Below, piece by piece: positions 48,327 through 57,036 of a stretch of 64,000 nucleotides of DNA. The stretch comes from PR03 sp031362725 (lineage in GTDB: Bacteria > Myxococcota_A > UBA9160 > PR03), in NCBI GenBank assembly GCA_031362725.1, contig JANLTC010000229.1:1-64000 (forward strand). The letters run 5' to 3'. Below the pieces are notes generated by a model. That model did not search any database and was not told the DNA's origin. It saw nothing but the letters and a program-made list of their open reading frames with translations. Position 1 is the first letter of the stretch, and every line of letters begins with the position of its first letter. The position numbers were made by a program, and so were the translations under genes.

Positions 48327-48476
48327 TCACAGCACCGCGTTGCTCCGAATCATGAAGAGCACGAGACGGCCCTCTTCGCCGAGGCGACCATGCAAACCTG
48401 CTAGCGCACCGACCAACCGATCGCGCGGCAGGTAATCCATCATCGAAGCGGATGCGACGAGGTCGTAGTCACGTCA
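48327..48476 (-). pseudogene. C-terminal remnant of a SAM methyltransferase
   Basis: The minus-strand frame reads DYDLVASASMMDYLPRDRLV, GALAGLHGRLGEEGRLVLFM and IRSNAVL then stop. This is the last third of a class I methyltransferase (motif III and the following helix and strand). Upstream the frame is closed by TGA and no motif I is found. It is a second methyltransferase fragment in this locus, separate from the one at 41.8 kb. Confidence 0.55.
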
Positions 48477-48536
48477 CGCGCGCGGGAGCGCGTAGCGTCC
48501 GGGTATCGGTCGCATGTAGAAAGAGAGCAGTCGTCG

Positions 48537-48857
48537 TTAGGTTCCCCTGACGATCGTGCAGTACTCCCCCACGATGTTCAAAAAGTTTCTTGCGGAGTGA
48601 TCGACAACGGAAACCTCGGTAATCCCCCCGTTAGCCTTTGCAGCCCTGACGCTCGCATCACCGCGGGCGAGCAAGCCGAAAAGGGTGTCCATGCAGGCTC
48701 TCCCCTCTTTTTGACCGGGCTTGTCGTCCCCTTGTGCGTACTCGCCCCATTTGACCTTGCTACCCAACACGCCCATCACAGGCGCTTGGACGATCACGCA
48801 TCCACTCAGGCTCACGATGCCAATCAAGGCTGCGCTCACAGCCCACATTCTTTTCAT
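48537..48857 (-). CDS. TRL-like small lipoprotein
   Basis: 106 residues. The signal ends at the lipobox LSGC (Cys 20) and the mature part matches the TRL family: VIVQAPVMGVLGSKVKWGEY, GRACMDTLFGLLARGDASVR, NGGITEVSVVDHSARNFLNI and GEYCTIVRGT. ATG 48857 has AAGGGGG six bases upstream and a good promoter further up. Members are small envelope proteins of unknown role. A/T content is a little higher than in neighbours. Confidence 0.75.
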   Translation of the reverse strand: MKRMWAVSAALIGIVSLSGCVIVQAPVMGVLGSKVKWGEYAQGDDKPGQKEGRACMDTLFGLLARGDASVRAAKANGGITEVSVVDHSARNFLNIVGEYCTIVRGT

Positions 48858-48890
48858 ATAGACCCCCTTGTCCGTGCGACCGGACGTGTC

Positions 48891-48920
48891 GGTATATCCT
48901 TTGCTGGTGATCCCGGTCAA
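48891..48920 (-). promoter_or_regulatory. sigma-70-type promoter of the TRL-like gene
   Basis: On the minus strand TTGACC (48915-48920) and TATACC (48891-48896) are 18 bases apart, leaving about 34 bases from the -10 box to the ATG at 48857. This is the clearest housekeeping-type promoter in the window. Confidence 0.6.
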
Positions 48921-49090
48921 GAGCTTCGATGACGCGCGATCCGGGCGAGCAGCCTCCATCCCCATCGCCCCGAGGACGCCCCACCCCGCCAGGCCACACC
49001 GGCAACAGCTTCCCACTCGGCGAATCGGTGGCGGGCTACGGGTTGCTTTCCTTCGGACAGGAAAACGGCACGTCCGCCGTCCAGCCCAGA

Positions 49091-49855
49091 TCACGGTCTT
49101 CGCCCGATCATGTCTTCCTTCCGGCAGACGAGCAGGATCTCGTCGACCTTCTCGGTGTCGATCATGCCGGGAGCGAGCGCGAGCTTTTTCTGGAACCACA
49201 CACCCATCGGCATCATCACGCGGTTGTACCACCACATAGCCTTGTCGCGCCGATGCGTGAGAAACCACATTCCGAGGGCAAGCAGGCGCGACGATTGCGG
49301 CTGCATCCCGTAGACGGCACTCCGTTCCACCGAGAAGCCGTGCTCTGCGAGCTTCGCAACCAATCGCTGCGGATCGTAGCGGCGCCGGTGCCCCACGAAG
49401 TCGTCGAACGCCGTCCAACGCATCAGGTGGAGCGGTACCGAGAGGAGAAGTGTGGCGTCCGGCGCGGCAACACGAGACAACTCCGACAGCGCGCCATCCT
49501 CGTCGTCGACATGCTCGACGATGTCGAGGGCGCAGACGAGAGCGAAGCAGCCGTCGGGAAACGGAATCGACGTCACGAGGCCCAGCACGGCTTTCGCTCC
49601 ACGCTCGCGCAGTCTTGCAAGCGCCGGCGCGCTGAGGTCGACGAAGTGCGTCCCCTCGATCGGTAGACGCGGTCTCAGCCCGGGCGCGACCTCGAGCCGT
49701 GGCTGCGACCGCGCGACCAGGCCGCGCACGAGCGGCCATGTGTTGAAGCACTCGGGTTCGACCAGACGCGCGTCCGTCCACAGCGCGTCGTAGAACTGGC
49801 GGTTCAGTTCGGCGAGCCCTTGATCGGCATGTGTCTGGATCGTCGTCGGGTTCAT
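49091..49855 (-). CDS. class I SAM-dependent methyltransferase
   Basis: 254 residues from ATG 49855 (GGAGTGA seven bases upstream). Motifs: RLEVAPGLRPRLPIEGTHFV (motif I region, LEVAPG in place of LDVGCG), SIPFPDGCFALVCALDIVEH (motifs II-III) and ATLLLSVPLHLMRW. The C-terminal part (MWWYNRVMMPMGVWFQKKLA) resembles methyltransferases of surface-polysaccharide and lipid loci. It lies before a deacetylase gene in the same orientation and is a candidate tailoring enzyme for the aryl-polyene or a glycan. Confidence 0.82.
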   Translation of the reverse strand: MNPTTIQTHADQGLAELNRQFYDALWTDARLVEPECFNTWPLVRGLVARSQPRLEVAPGLRPRLPIEGTHFVDLSAPALARLRERGAKAVLGLVTSIPFPDGCFALVCALDIVEHVDDEDGALSELSRVAAPDATLLLSVPLHLMRWTAFDDFVGHRRRYDPQRLVAKLAEHGFSVERSAVYGMQPQSSRLLALGMWFLTHRRDKAMWWYNRVMMPMGVWFQKKLALAPGMIDTEKVDEILLVCRKEDMIGRRP

Positions 49856-49943
49856 CGCGGCGTCACTCCAACAAACACGGCATCGGGCCCTCATGCGCAC
49901 GGGCGCTTCCGGTACCGTCAGAATTTGCCGAGGGCGACACGGA

Positions 49944-50753
49944 TCATGTTGCTCCAGCGACGCGCCGTTCAGGCGCCAGGTGCAGCAGCTCGGATACGGT
50001 CACGCACTGCAGCCCCTTCTCGCGCAAGCCCTGTAGAATCAAAGGCGTCGCCTGCGCGCAGGCGGGTCGATGCTGCCCAGGCAGATCGTGTCCATCATGC
50101 ATCAGCACGATGTCGCCCGGACGGATTCGCTGCAGCACGCGTTGCGCGATCCGCTCGGGATCGGCGGTGCGCGTGTCGCGGCTGTGCAGCGACCAAGCCA
50201 CCAGCGTCAAATGCTGCTGGTAGGCGGCCCGTGCCAGCGGCGGACTCTTGAGCCCAATCGGCGGGCGATACAACGGCTTTGCCTGGCTCCCCGTCACCAC
50301 CGCGATGGCCTGTGCCCCACGCTCGATTTCCCGGGCCTGTTCGCCCGCGCCGAAGAAGTTCTGCCAGCGCGAATGCCGCCAGGAGTGATTGCCGATCTCG
50401 TGGCCTTCCGCGACGATGCGCCGTGCCAGCTGTGGATGCGCCTCCAGCGATTGGCCGATGGTGAAGAAGGTCGCTCGCGCGCTGTGCTTCGACAGCGCGA
50501 CCAGCACGGCCGGTGTCACCTCGGGGTCCGGGCCGTCGTCGAAGCTCAGCGCCACGCGCCTGCTCTCGCGCGGGCCATGGGTCACGGTTGGGTAGAAGAC
50601 GTTGGAACCCGGTCGCGCGATGCCGTCGGCAAGCAGCGCGAAGAACAGGCCAGCGGGCAAGCCAAAGCTCAGCGCCGAGAATCCGACCGCACCGACGGCA
50701 CTGGCAGTGGCGGCGCCGTACGCGAGGACCAGTATGTTGGCACGCGAGAGCAT
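49944..50753 (-). CDS. polysaccharide deacetylase (NodB-like, CE4)
   Basis: 269 residues from ATG 50753 (GAGGAGG eight bases upstream); an upstream in-frame Met at 50798 lacks such a site. One or two TM helices (~8-50) place the domain outside the cytoplasmic membrane. NodB motifs: RRVALSFDDGPDPEVTPA (motif 1 with the metal Asp), HEIGNHSWRHSRW (motif 2 metal His), LYRPPIGLKSP (motif 3) and IVLMHDGHD (motif 5). It should remove N-acetyl groups from a glycan. Its substrate may be the cell-wall or surface sugar made nearby. Confidence 0.88.
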   Translation of the reverse strand: MLSRANILVLAYGAATASAVGAVGFSALSFGLPAGLFFALLADGIARPGSNVFYPTVTHGPRESRRVALSFDDGPDPEVTPAVLVALSKHSARATFFTIGQSLEAHPQLARRIVAEGHEIGNHSWRHSRWQNFFGAGEQAREIERGAQAIAVVTGSQAKPLYRPPIGLKSPPLARAAYQQHLTLVAWSLHSRDTRTADPERIAQRVLQRIRPGDIVLMHDGHDLPGQHRPACAQATPLILQGLREKGLQCVTVSELLHLAPERRVAGAT

Positions 50754-50779
50754 CGACAGCGCCTCCTCGGAGCCAGAGC

Positions 50780-50905
50780 CTACGCCGCTTCGTCCCACCG
50801 TCGAAACACGAGATTCGTGTTCACGCCGCGGAAAGAGCGGGCTTGCTCATCGCATGGCGGATCTCGACGGCGCGCGGCGAGCCCGCGCGCGTAGTCGAGG
50901 GGCGC
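50780..50905 (-). pseudogene. 3' remnant of a second ketosynthase
   Basis: The minus strand between the deacetylase and glycosyltransferase encodes APLDYARG and, further on in the same frame, RGVNTNLVFRRWDEAA then stop. Out-of-frame residues RHAMS between them correspond to the usual RHAMSNNFAFGG of FabF-like enzymes. The match is to the end of the broken ketosynthase at 60.8-61.4 kb (APLDYVR, FGGINTSLIFRRW). Only this tail is left. Confidence 0.6.
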
Positions 50906-50983
50906 GCCGCGTAGGGCGAGCGAATCAGGACGAGCGCTGTGAGCGACCCGCGCTCCGCCATGCCCGTCCTGCATTCCGGCGGT

Positions 50984-51730
50984 TCAATCCTGCCTCCGCC
51001 GCGCCGCGCGCCTTCGCAGGAGCCCTGGCGCGCGTGCGAGCATGCCGAGCGTGAGTCGCGTGTAGAGCCATGCGAGCCGCACGTCGTCCCAGATCACATC
51101 GAAGTGCGAGACTCCCAATGGGTCGTAGCGCACTCGAGTGGCCACGTTCACGACCGGCACCCCCAGCCAGACGAGCCGCACCGCCAGCTCGGGTTCGAAA
51201 TCCATCCGCCGGCCCATCGACACGTGGTCCAGCAGGCGCAGCACCGGCGCGAGGGGCACGCAGCGAAAGCCGCACAGCGGGTCGTGCACCTCGAGCGAGA
51301 GCGTGGCGAGCCACACCATGCCCACCGAGAGCTTCCGACCGTACAGGCGGCTCCTCGGAGCGTCATCGCCGAAGACGGGCTGGCCGAGCACGAGCGCGTC
51401 GGGCCTTGACCTGGCCACGGCGAGGAAGCGCGGCACGTCGGCGGCCTCGTGCTGGGCGTCGGCGTCAAGGTGCACCACGTGCGTGAAGCCACGCTCGTTG
51501 GCGGCGCGGTAGCCCGTCACGAGCGCCGCACCCTTGCCCTGGTTCAGCGCGTGGTGGCGGACCTCGACCCAGTCGAAGTCCTTGGCGATGCCGTCGAGCG
51601 TCGCGCGTGTGGCCGGGCCGCTTCCGTCGTTTACGATCACGAGCGGGAGGTTCGCGGCCGCCAGGGACTCGACTACGCGGCGGATGGTCGAGCCGTGCTC
51701 ATAGATGGGGATGAGGAGACACGGGTTCAC
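50984..51730 (-). CDS. family 2 glycosyltransferase (ApeJ-type GT domain)
   Basis: 248 residues of GT-A fold. CLLIPIYEHGSTIRRVVESL opens. DXD-like HVVHLDADAQHEAADVP (~85-100), LCGFRCVPLAPVL and GRRMDFEPELAVRLVWLGVP follow, and the close is VRYDPLGVSHFDVIWDDVR. In aryl-polyene loci this domain is usually fused or coupled to an LpxL-like acyltransferase. A second, decayed GT2 copy lies next to that acyltransferase at 58.4 kb, so this intact gene may have been displaced. It likely adds a sugar to the polyene headgroup or carrier lipid. Confidence 0.88.
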   Translation of the reverse strand: MNPCLLIPIYEHGSTIRRVVESLAAANLPLVIVNDGSGPATRATLDGIAKDFDWVEVRHHALNQGKGAALVTGYRAANERGFTHVVHLDADAQHEAADVPRFLAVARSRPDALVLGQPVFGDDAPRSRLYGRKLSVGMVWLATLSLEVHDPLCGFRCVPLAPVLRLLDHVSMGRRMDFEPELAVRLVWLGVPVVNVATRVRYDPLGVSHFDVIWDDVRLAWLYTRLTLGMLARAPGLLRRRAARRRQD

Positions 51731-51867
51731 GCGACGTCTCCCGGACCGATCGACGCACGCCTTGCCGCGCGATGCGATCGATGAATCATGGATCTCCCTC
51801 CGACCGGGACTGTATCGATCGTATCAGGAACAGGTCCCGCGCACGACGGATTGTTGAGCGGACCAGA

Positions 51868-52503
51868 TCAGTGGCGACAGGTCAGTTCGACACGTGAAAG
51901 CGTCGTCACTTCGAGGTGGTAGCCCCAGTGCGGGGCGTCGATGGTCGCGGCGCGCGGCGGATCGCTTCGCGTCGCGCCGTCCGGGTAGCCGACTACGATG
52001 CGCGTCTGCGCGCCGCCCGGGCCGGTCGTGAAGCTGCGCTCGACCAGGCGGCCGCCGGCCCACACCTCTTCCATCGACTCGCCGCCGTATTCCAGCTGGC
52101 GATGCCCATCGGTGACAGGAGGATCCCCGATCGGCACGAAGTAGGTGCGCTGCAGGTCGCGCAACACGTACTCCGGCGGGAAGGTCCACATGTCCGGCAG
52201 CTTCGATTCGATCTCGACGTGGCGATCGCGCTGGCGGATCACGACCGCAGGCGTGCCGAACGGCGTGAGCAGCAGCACGGTGAGCTCTCCGCACACCATC
52301 TGCACAACCGCGTCGGCCTGACCCTCGTGCTGGTGCCAATGGAAGTGCAGCCGCTGCTGCATCAGGAATTGGTCCGGAATCGCAGCGGTGGAGACGAGCG
52401 GTGCGAGGCTCGCGCCGACGGATGGCGCAGGCCGCGTCGTCGAGCACGCCGGCACGACGGCGAGCGCGATTGCGACGCCCATCGCAGCGAAACGCCTGCT
52501 CAT
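51868..52503 (-). CDS. DUF3261 lipoprotein (ApeN-like)
   Basis: 211 residues with a signal ending in lipobox VVPAC (Cys 20). The mature part has DQFLMQQRLHFHWHQHEGQA, CGELTVLLLTPFGTPAVVIR, PPEYVLRDLQRTYFVPIGDP and PHWGYHLEVTTLSRV, the DUF3261 pattern found in aryl-polyene loci. It probably works with the MMPL exporter and LolA-like protein in moving the polyene lipid to the outer membrane. ATG 52503 overlaps the stop of the small upstream frame. Confidence 0.82.
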   Translation of the reverse strand: MSRRFAAMGVAIALAVVPACSTTRPAPSVGASLAPLVSTAAIPDQFLMQQRLHFHWHQHEGQADAVVQMVCGELTVLLLTPFGTPAVVIRQRDRHVEIESKLPDMWTFPPEYVLRDLQRTYFVPIGDPPVTDGHRQLEYGGESMEEVWAGGRLVERSFTTGPGGAQTRIVVGYPDGATRSDPPRAATIDAPHWGYHLEVTTLSRVELTCRH

Positions 52504-52771
52504 CGCAGTCGCGCAGCCGGCGCGCCTATTCCTATCCCGGCCAGCTTCACGCCACGACCGGGGAGCGCCACGTTCGCGACCATGTTGCCGGCCACGCAGC
52601 GGAACTCTGCCGGGCTCGAGAGATCGTGGTGCTTCGTGATCGACTTGATTTTGACGACGGTATCTCCGCTCTCGGCCTCGCCGCGGCTCCTCTCGATCTT
52701 CGGGTGCAGGCCGCAGTGGCAATCGACAGCGAGGCTCCGACGACCAGAACGAGTCGTGTCGACACTTTCAT
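52500..52771 (-). pseudogene. shortened small periplasmic protein of the aryl-polyene locus
   Basis: ATG 52771 overlaps the exporter stop as ATGA with GGGAGAG upstream and encodes a signal peptide (MKVSTRLVLVVGASLSIATA). In a different frame the DNA then reads SGDTVVKIKSITKHHDLSSP, AEFRCVAGNMVANVALPGRG and VKLA up to a TGA that overlaps the next ATG. That block matches the C-terminal part of small exported proteins often mislabelled excinuclease subunit A. The middle portion is missing and the frames disagree, so it is a deletion derivative. Signals for coupling are kept at both ends. Confidence 0.5.
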
Positions 52772-55155
52772 GGTCTCTCCCTGTTGCTGGACTCTCGCGC
52801 AGCGCCCGTACGCAGGATTCGGAAGCAGAGCGCGAGTGCAGGACTCAGCGCGACTCCGATTCCGGTTGCAACGCCGAGTGCGCGGAGTGCGGGAAACGAC
52901 GAGAGCGATAGCAGCCCGAACGAGAGAAGCGTGGTGAGTGCCGCGAGGCTCACGCTCAGCAGTGAGGACGCGTCCGTCTGCCCGTCGCCATCCGACTCGA
53001 CGAGGAAGATGCCGTAGTCGGCAGCCAAGCTGATGATGAGCAGCAGACCGAGCAGATGGATCACGTTCAGCGGCGTTCCCGATGCGGCGATCAGAGCAAC
53101 CGTGGCGAGCGCTCCCAGGATCGCCGGCCCGCCCGCCGCCAGCGCCCGGTCGATGCGCCGGTAGCGCAGTAGCAACAGCGCCATCATCGCGACCGAGCCC
53201 AGTCCGACCAGCCACAGACTTCGCGTCCGATGGCGCGCGTAGATCGATCGAACGAACGATTCGTTGTCGAAGTAACGGACGCCCGGGAGCCCGCCCAGCG
53301 CCGCGACGACCGCGTCCGGATCGCGGACCCCGCGCAGCAGCGTCAGCAGCGCGATCTTGCCGTCCACCTCCACACGGTACGGCGCGATCGCTTTGCCGAG
53401 GGGCGAAGCGATGATCTCGGCCATCAGAAGCGGCTGCGGCTGCGCGCCGTGCAGCGCCTCCGCGAACGGTGCGAACGCCTCGCGGCGGAAGCCCTCCGAT
53501 GCGAGCACGGCAAGCATGTCCTCGGCGAGATTCGGACGCGCCGCCAGGGCAGCCCAGTTGCGCTCCTGCAAGTCGCGCGACCAGAGCAGCGCGTGCGGCG
53601 AGCGAAACTCGTCGAGGGCGCCTGCGCTACGAGCAGTCGAGAGACGTTCGTAGACGGCGTCATTCGCGCGCAGCGCGGCTTCGTCGTCGTCGCCCACGGC
53701 GATCACCATGCGCCCCGCGTCCACCTGGGAAACCGCGTCACTGAGGGCCTGGCTCTCGTGCACCCACTCCGACTCGAGCGGTAGGTTGAGCGCGAAGACG
53801 TCGTCGTCCCAGCGCAGCTGCGGCAGACCCACGCCGCAGACGAGGAGTATCGCGACGACGAAGGCACGAGCCGCTGTGCGCCGGCGCGGCGAGGTCGCTC
53901 CGATCCGGGTGAGCGTTCCCGCGAGACGCTCCAACGTGCGGGTGGAAGCGAGATCGCGCGGCACGAGTTCCGGCAGCAGCACGACCGTCGCGATCAGCGC
54001 CGCCAGCACGCCCAATGCGGCGAAGACGCCGATCTCGCTCACGCCCGGGAGGTCTGACGATGCGATGCCGAGGAAGCCGGCCACCGTCGTCAGCGCCGCG
54101 AGTCCGAGAGCGGTGCTGATGCGGCGCAGCACAGCGTGGCTGTTTTCGCCCTTTCGACGTAGTACGTAGTGGCTCACGAAGTGAATCGGGTAGTCGATGC
54201 AGACGCCGATCAGCGTCGATCCGAAGGCGACTGTCAGCGCGTGCAAGTCGCCGAACAGGGCGAGCGTTGCGGCGGTCGCCGTGACGAGACCGACCGCGAG
54301 CGGGATCAACGTGAGCAGCAGCGCGCTGAGCGATCGGTAGATCCAGAGAAAAGCCGCGACGAGCGCCGCCATCGAGAGCGCCGAGATCCACGTGGCGTCG
54401 CGCTTCGCGGCGCGCTCCGACGCGACCGCGAAGCGATGCACCCCGCTCTGCTCGAGTCGCAGCGCGCCCCCGTGACTGCTGTTCAGCGCGTCGAAGCTGC
54501 TTGCTACGAAATCGAGCAGGGGACCTTGGTGCGCGGAGTCGAACGCCGAGTGGATCGTCGTGAGGAACAGGATCGCGCGCGGCGGATCGCCGGCAACGAA
54601 GCCGCCCTTCACCACCCGCATGCTCCCGCGCGCCGCTTCGAGGCGTCGTAGCTGGTCCGGGAAGGCGAGCAGCGGATCCGCAGCCGCGATCTTCTCGATC
54701 AGCGGACCTTGCGGGAGCGCGAGTTCGCTGCGCAGCCGGCGCGCCGCGTCGACGAGACCCTCGCGCGAAAGTTTCTCTGGTAGCTCCGCCTCGGGCCGCG
54801 CCGACAGGAAGAGCAGGCGTCGCGGAAGGTAAAGATCAAACACGGCGTTCGCAGCCGATGGATCGGGGCCTGCGTACAGCGCAGCGACTTCCGGGTGGGC
54901 CGCGAGTTCGTGCGCCCACTCGGCAGCTGCGGCGACGGCGGTTGTTTCGTCCGGAGCTGCCACACCCAGGATCAGCGTTCGCGTGCGCTCGGAGTCCGCG
55001 AGACGCAGCGCAATCGCCGCCAGCTCGCGCTCTTCCACGGTGGAGAGGAAGTGGGTGATGTCGGTGGACACCTGCCCGTGACGCCATGCGTAGGCGCCCA
55101 CGACTGCGACCCAGACGGCGGCGGCGCACAGGAAGACGAGCGGCCTCAGCCTCAC
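52768..55155 (-). CDS. MMPL/RND exporter of the aryl-polyene locus (ApeM-like)
   Basis: 795 residues. TM1 near 5-22, then a periplasmic domain (~25-255), six TM helices with LIPLAVGLVTATAATLALFG and GSTLIGVCIDYPIHFVSHYV, a second periplasmic domain and six more TM helices with LLIISLAADYGIFLVESDGD. The two Asp-Tyr sites are the expected proton relay. It should export the finished polyene lipid from the cytoplasmic membrane. It is four-base coupled to the LolA-like gene before it and to the small protein after it. Confidence 0.9.
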   Translation of the reverse strand: MRLRPLVFLCAAAVWVAVVGAYAWRHGQVSTDITHFLSTVEERELAAIALRLADSERTRTLILGVAAPDETTAVAAAAEWAHELAAHPEVAALYAGPDPSAANAVFDLYLPRRLLFLSARPEAELPEKLSREGLVDAARRLRSELALPQGPLIEKIAAADPLLAFPDQLRRLEAARGSMRVVKGGFVAGDPPRAILFLTTIHSAFDSAHQGPLLDFVASSFDALNSSHGGALRLEQSGVHRFAVASERAAKRDATWISALSMAALVAAFLWIYRSLSALLLTLIPLAVGLVTATAATLALFGDLHALTVAFGSTLIGVCIDYPIHFVSHYVLRRKGENSHAVLRRISTALGLAALTTVAGFLGIASSDLPGVSEIGVFAALGVLAALIATVVLLPELVPRDLASTRTLERLAGTLTRIGATSPRRRTAARAFVVAILLVCGVGLPQLRWDDDVFALNLPLESEWVHESQALSDAVSQVDAGRMVIAVGDDDEAALRANDAVYERLSTARSAGALDEFRSPHALLWSRDLQERNWAALAARPNLAEDMLAVLASEGFRREAFAPFAEALHGAQPQPLLMAEIIASPLGKAIAPYRVEVDGKIALLTLLRGVRDPDAVVAALGGLPGVRYFDNESFVRSIYARHRTRSLWLVGLGSVAMMALLLLRYRRIDRALAAGGPAILGALATVALIAASGTPLNVIHLLGLLLIISLAADYGIFLVESDGDGQTDASSLLSVSLAALTTLLSFGLLSLSSFPALRALGVATGIGVALSPALALCFRILRTGAARESSNRERP

Positions 55156-55796
55156 GGCGGGATGCGGAACAGCGCGTCGAGTTCGGGTTCGCTGAAGCGC
55201 CGGCTGCGGTCGACGTCGGTGAAGTGAGTCACCGTGCTGTCCCCGTCCGCCTCGACGACGCGCAGCTCGAGTAGGGTCGCGTCGCGTCCTGCAACCTCAA
55301 TCGAGCGGATCATGCCGGCGAGCTGTTCGTCTCGCGGCAGCAGTCGGATCTTCCAGTCGCGCTGCGAGTCGTTCGCGCGGAACTCGATTGCATAGAGTTC
55401 GCGGAGTCTCGCGAGGTCGCCCGCGAGGACGAGGCGGAAGGCATCCACGAACGATCGCAGGACGGGCTGCGCCGCGAGGTTGAGGGTGTAGGGCTCGCCA
55501 GCCGTGCCCATCACCAATTCGTCGTTGCGCACGAGCAGCGTGGAGGGAGCGGGTCGCTCCACGTGTCGCGCGATGCGGTCGGGTGGCGCAAAGTAGAGCA
55601 CGCCCTCGCTCACCAGCGGGACTTCCAGCAGCGAGATCTGCTTTTCCTCGCGAAAGCGGGCCGAGAGGCCTGGCATCGCGGCGAAGCCGCGGACCAGCCC
55701 TTCGAGGTCGATCGCGTCGCTCGCAGCGGCCGACTCGATCGACAGCAACAGGGCCGACGTGATGGCGAGTAGGCGGAAGATCGGGCTCTCCAGCAT
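55152..55796 (-). CDS. LolA-like lipid carrier (ApeL-like)
   Basis: 214 residues with a signal peptide (~1-25, ending SAAASDA). The periplasmic beta-barrel half-pipe is suggested by GLSARFREEKQISLLEVPLV, SEGVLYFAPPDRIARHVERP and RDATLLELRVVEADGDSTVT. It starts 122 bases from the divergent acyltransferase gene and its stop overlaps the exporter start. It probably ferries the polyene or its lipid anchor across the periplasm. Confidence 0.85.
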   Translation of the reverse strand: MLESPIFRLLAITSALLLSIESAAASDAIDLEGLVRGFAAMPGLSARFREEKQISLLEVPLVSEGVLYFAPPDRIARHVERPAPSTLLVRNDELVMGTAGEPYTLNLAAQPVLRSFVDAFRLVLAGDLARLRELYAIEFRANDSQRDWKIRLLPRDEQLAGMIRSIEVAGRDATLLELRVVEADGDSTVTHFTDVDRSRRFSEPELDALFRIPP

Positions 55797-55918
55797 GGTC
55801 CCCGAACGTGCCTCACGGGTGGGAAGGTGCGGATTTACAACGATATTCGCGTCGTGTTAGTGTGGCCGTACAGACGCTCGGAGTGCAACCCCGGTGAGCA
55901 ACTGAGACGAGGCCTCTG

Positions 55919-56770
55919 GTGGCGTGGAGTGCAGGCAGCGAACCCATCCCCGTCGCGCGGCCGTGCTGGATCGGCGAGAGGTTGCGCATCCGCGCACGCA
56001 TCGAGCACCTGCTTCGACGGCTCGGAACCGGGTTTCTCTTCGCCACCTTCGGGGTCAGCGCACTCGTTATCGCGGGGGTCGCGTTTCCCCTCGTCGCCTG
56101 GCGATCAGAGCCCGGCGAGGCGCGCGAGCGCATCGCCCAGCGGCTGATCCAGCGATCCTTCGCGTTCTTCATCGGCCTCGGAACGGCGCTCCGTCTCTTC
56201 GAGGTGCGCGAGACCGGCACAGACCACCTTGCCCACGGCCCGTCGCTGGTGGTCGCCAATCACCCGACGCTGCTCGACGCCGTTTTCGTGATCTCGCGCA
56301 TGCCCCAGGCGGACTGCATCGTGAAGAGCGAGGCATGGCGGAACCCGTTCCTCCGGCACGTCGTTCGCATCGCGGGATACATCCCGAACGGCGAGGGGCC
56401 GCAGGTCGTGAATACCTGCGTGGAACGCCTTCGCACGGGCCGCTCGGTGGTCTTGTTTCCGGAGGGATCGCGTTCGCCCGAGCAGGGGCTGCGTCCGTTC
56501 AAGCGGGGCGCGGCGCACATCGCCCTGCGCAGCGGCTGCCCGATCACGCCCGTGTTCATCACCTGCACGCCCCCCGCACTCAAGAAGGGCCAGCCCTGGT
56601 GGGCGGTTCCGGATCGCAAACTCGTCATCACCATGGACGTGGCGAGCCCCGTCGTCGCGCGGGATCTCCTCCCTGCCGGCGAGGTGATGTCGGCCTCGCG
56701 CGCCGCGCGCAGCGTCACGGCCGCGCTCTACGAATCCTTCGACTCGAAAAGACTCGATGCAGACGCTTGA
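55919..56770 (+). CDS. PlsC-family acyltransferase (ApeD-like)
   Basis: 283 residues. After a TM helix (~38-60) comes the glycerolipid acyltransferase core: VVANHPTLLDAVFV (catalytic His-X4-Asp), SVVLFPEGSRSPEQGLRPFK and GCPITPVFITCTPP. GTG 55919 with GAGG seven bases upstream is the likely start. It may move the polyene acyl chain from ACP to a glycerophospholipid. Its end overlaps the first ACP gene by 14 bases. First gene of the plus-strand arm. Confidence 0.88.
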   Translation: MAWSAGSEPIPVARPCWIGERLRIRARIEHLLRRLGTGFLFATFGVSALVIAGVAFPLVAWRSEPGEARERIAQRLIQRSFAFFIGLGTALRLFEVRETGTDHLAHGPSLVVANHPTLLDAVFVISRMPQADCIVKSEAWRNPFLRHVVRIAGYIPNGEGPQVVNTCVERLRTGRSVVLFPEGSRSPEQGLRPFKRGAAHIALRSGCPITPVFITCTPPALKKGQPWWAVPDRKLVITMDVASPVVARDLLPAGEVMSASRAARSVTAALYESFDSKRLDADA

Positions 56771-57026
56771 GCAACTGGAGGCGGAGATCAAAGAGCTGAT
56801 CGTCGAGGCGCTCATGCTCGAAGACCTGACTCCCGCGGACATCGTCAGCGACCAGCCCCTCTTCGTCGAGGGTCTGGGGCTCGACTCGATCGACGCGCTC
56901 GAGATCGCGGTCGTGCTGGAACAGCGCTACGGCGTCGTCGTGGACGACGACGCCGAGGAGAACCGCGAGCGCTTTGCGTCCGTTCGTAACCTCGCCCACT
57001 TCGTCGCCAAGGGCCGCACCCGATGA
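56757..57026 (+). CDS. acyl carrier protein (ApeE-like)
   Basis: 89 residues. A four-helix ACP with the phosphopantetheine Ser in LFVEGLGLDSIDALEIAVVL (~42-43). Starts at ATG 56757 inside the end of the acyltransferase gene. One of two ACPs in tandem. By analogy with characterised aryl-polyene loci, one carries the aryl starter and the growing polyene. Confidence 0.93.
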   Translation: MQTLEQLEAEIKELIVEALMLEDLTPADIVSDQPLFVEGLGLDSIDALEIAVVLEQRYGVVVDDDAEENRERFASVRNLAHFVAKGRTR

Positions 57027-57036
57027 GAGCTTCGCC

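Noticed and set aside
52768..55155. Counting the 38-40 kb and 52-55 kb MMPL genes as duplicates of one system
   Set aside because: Their loop sequences and neighbours differ (two-component/DUF3419 versus aryl-polyene genes); similarity is only at superfamily level.
55797..55918. Promoters in the gap between the divergent LolA-like and acyltransferase genes
   Set aside because: A weak TTTACA-N17-TTAGTG is present but the -10 box is too poor to call; promoters must lie here but could not be placed.
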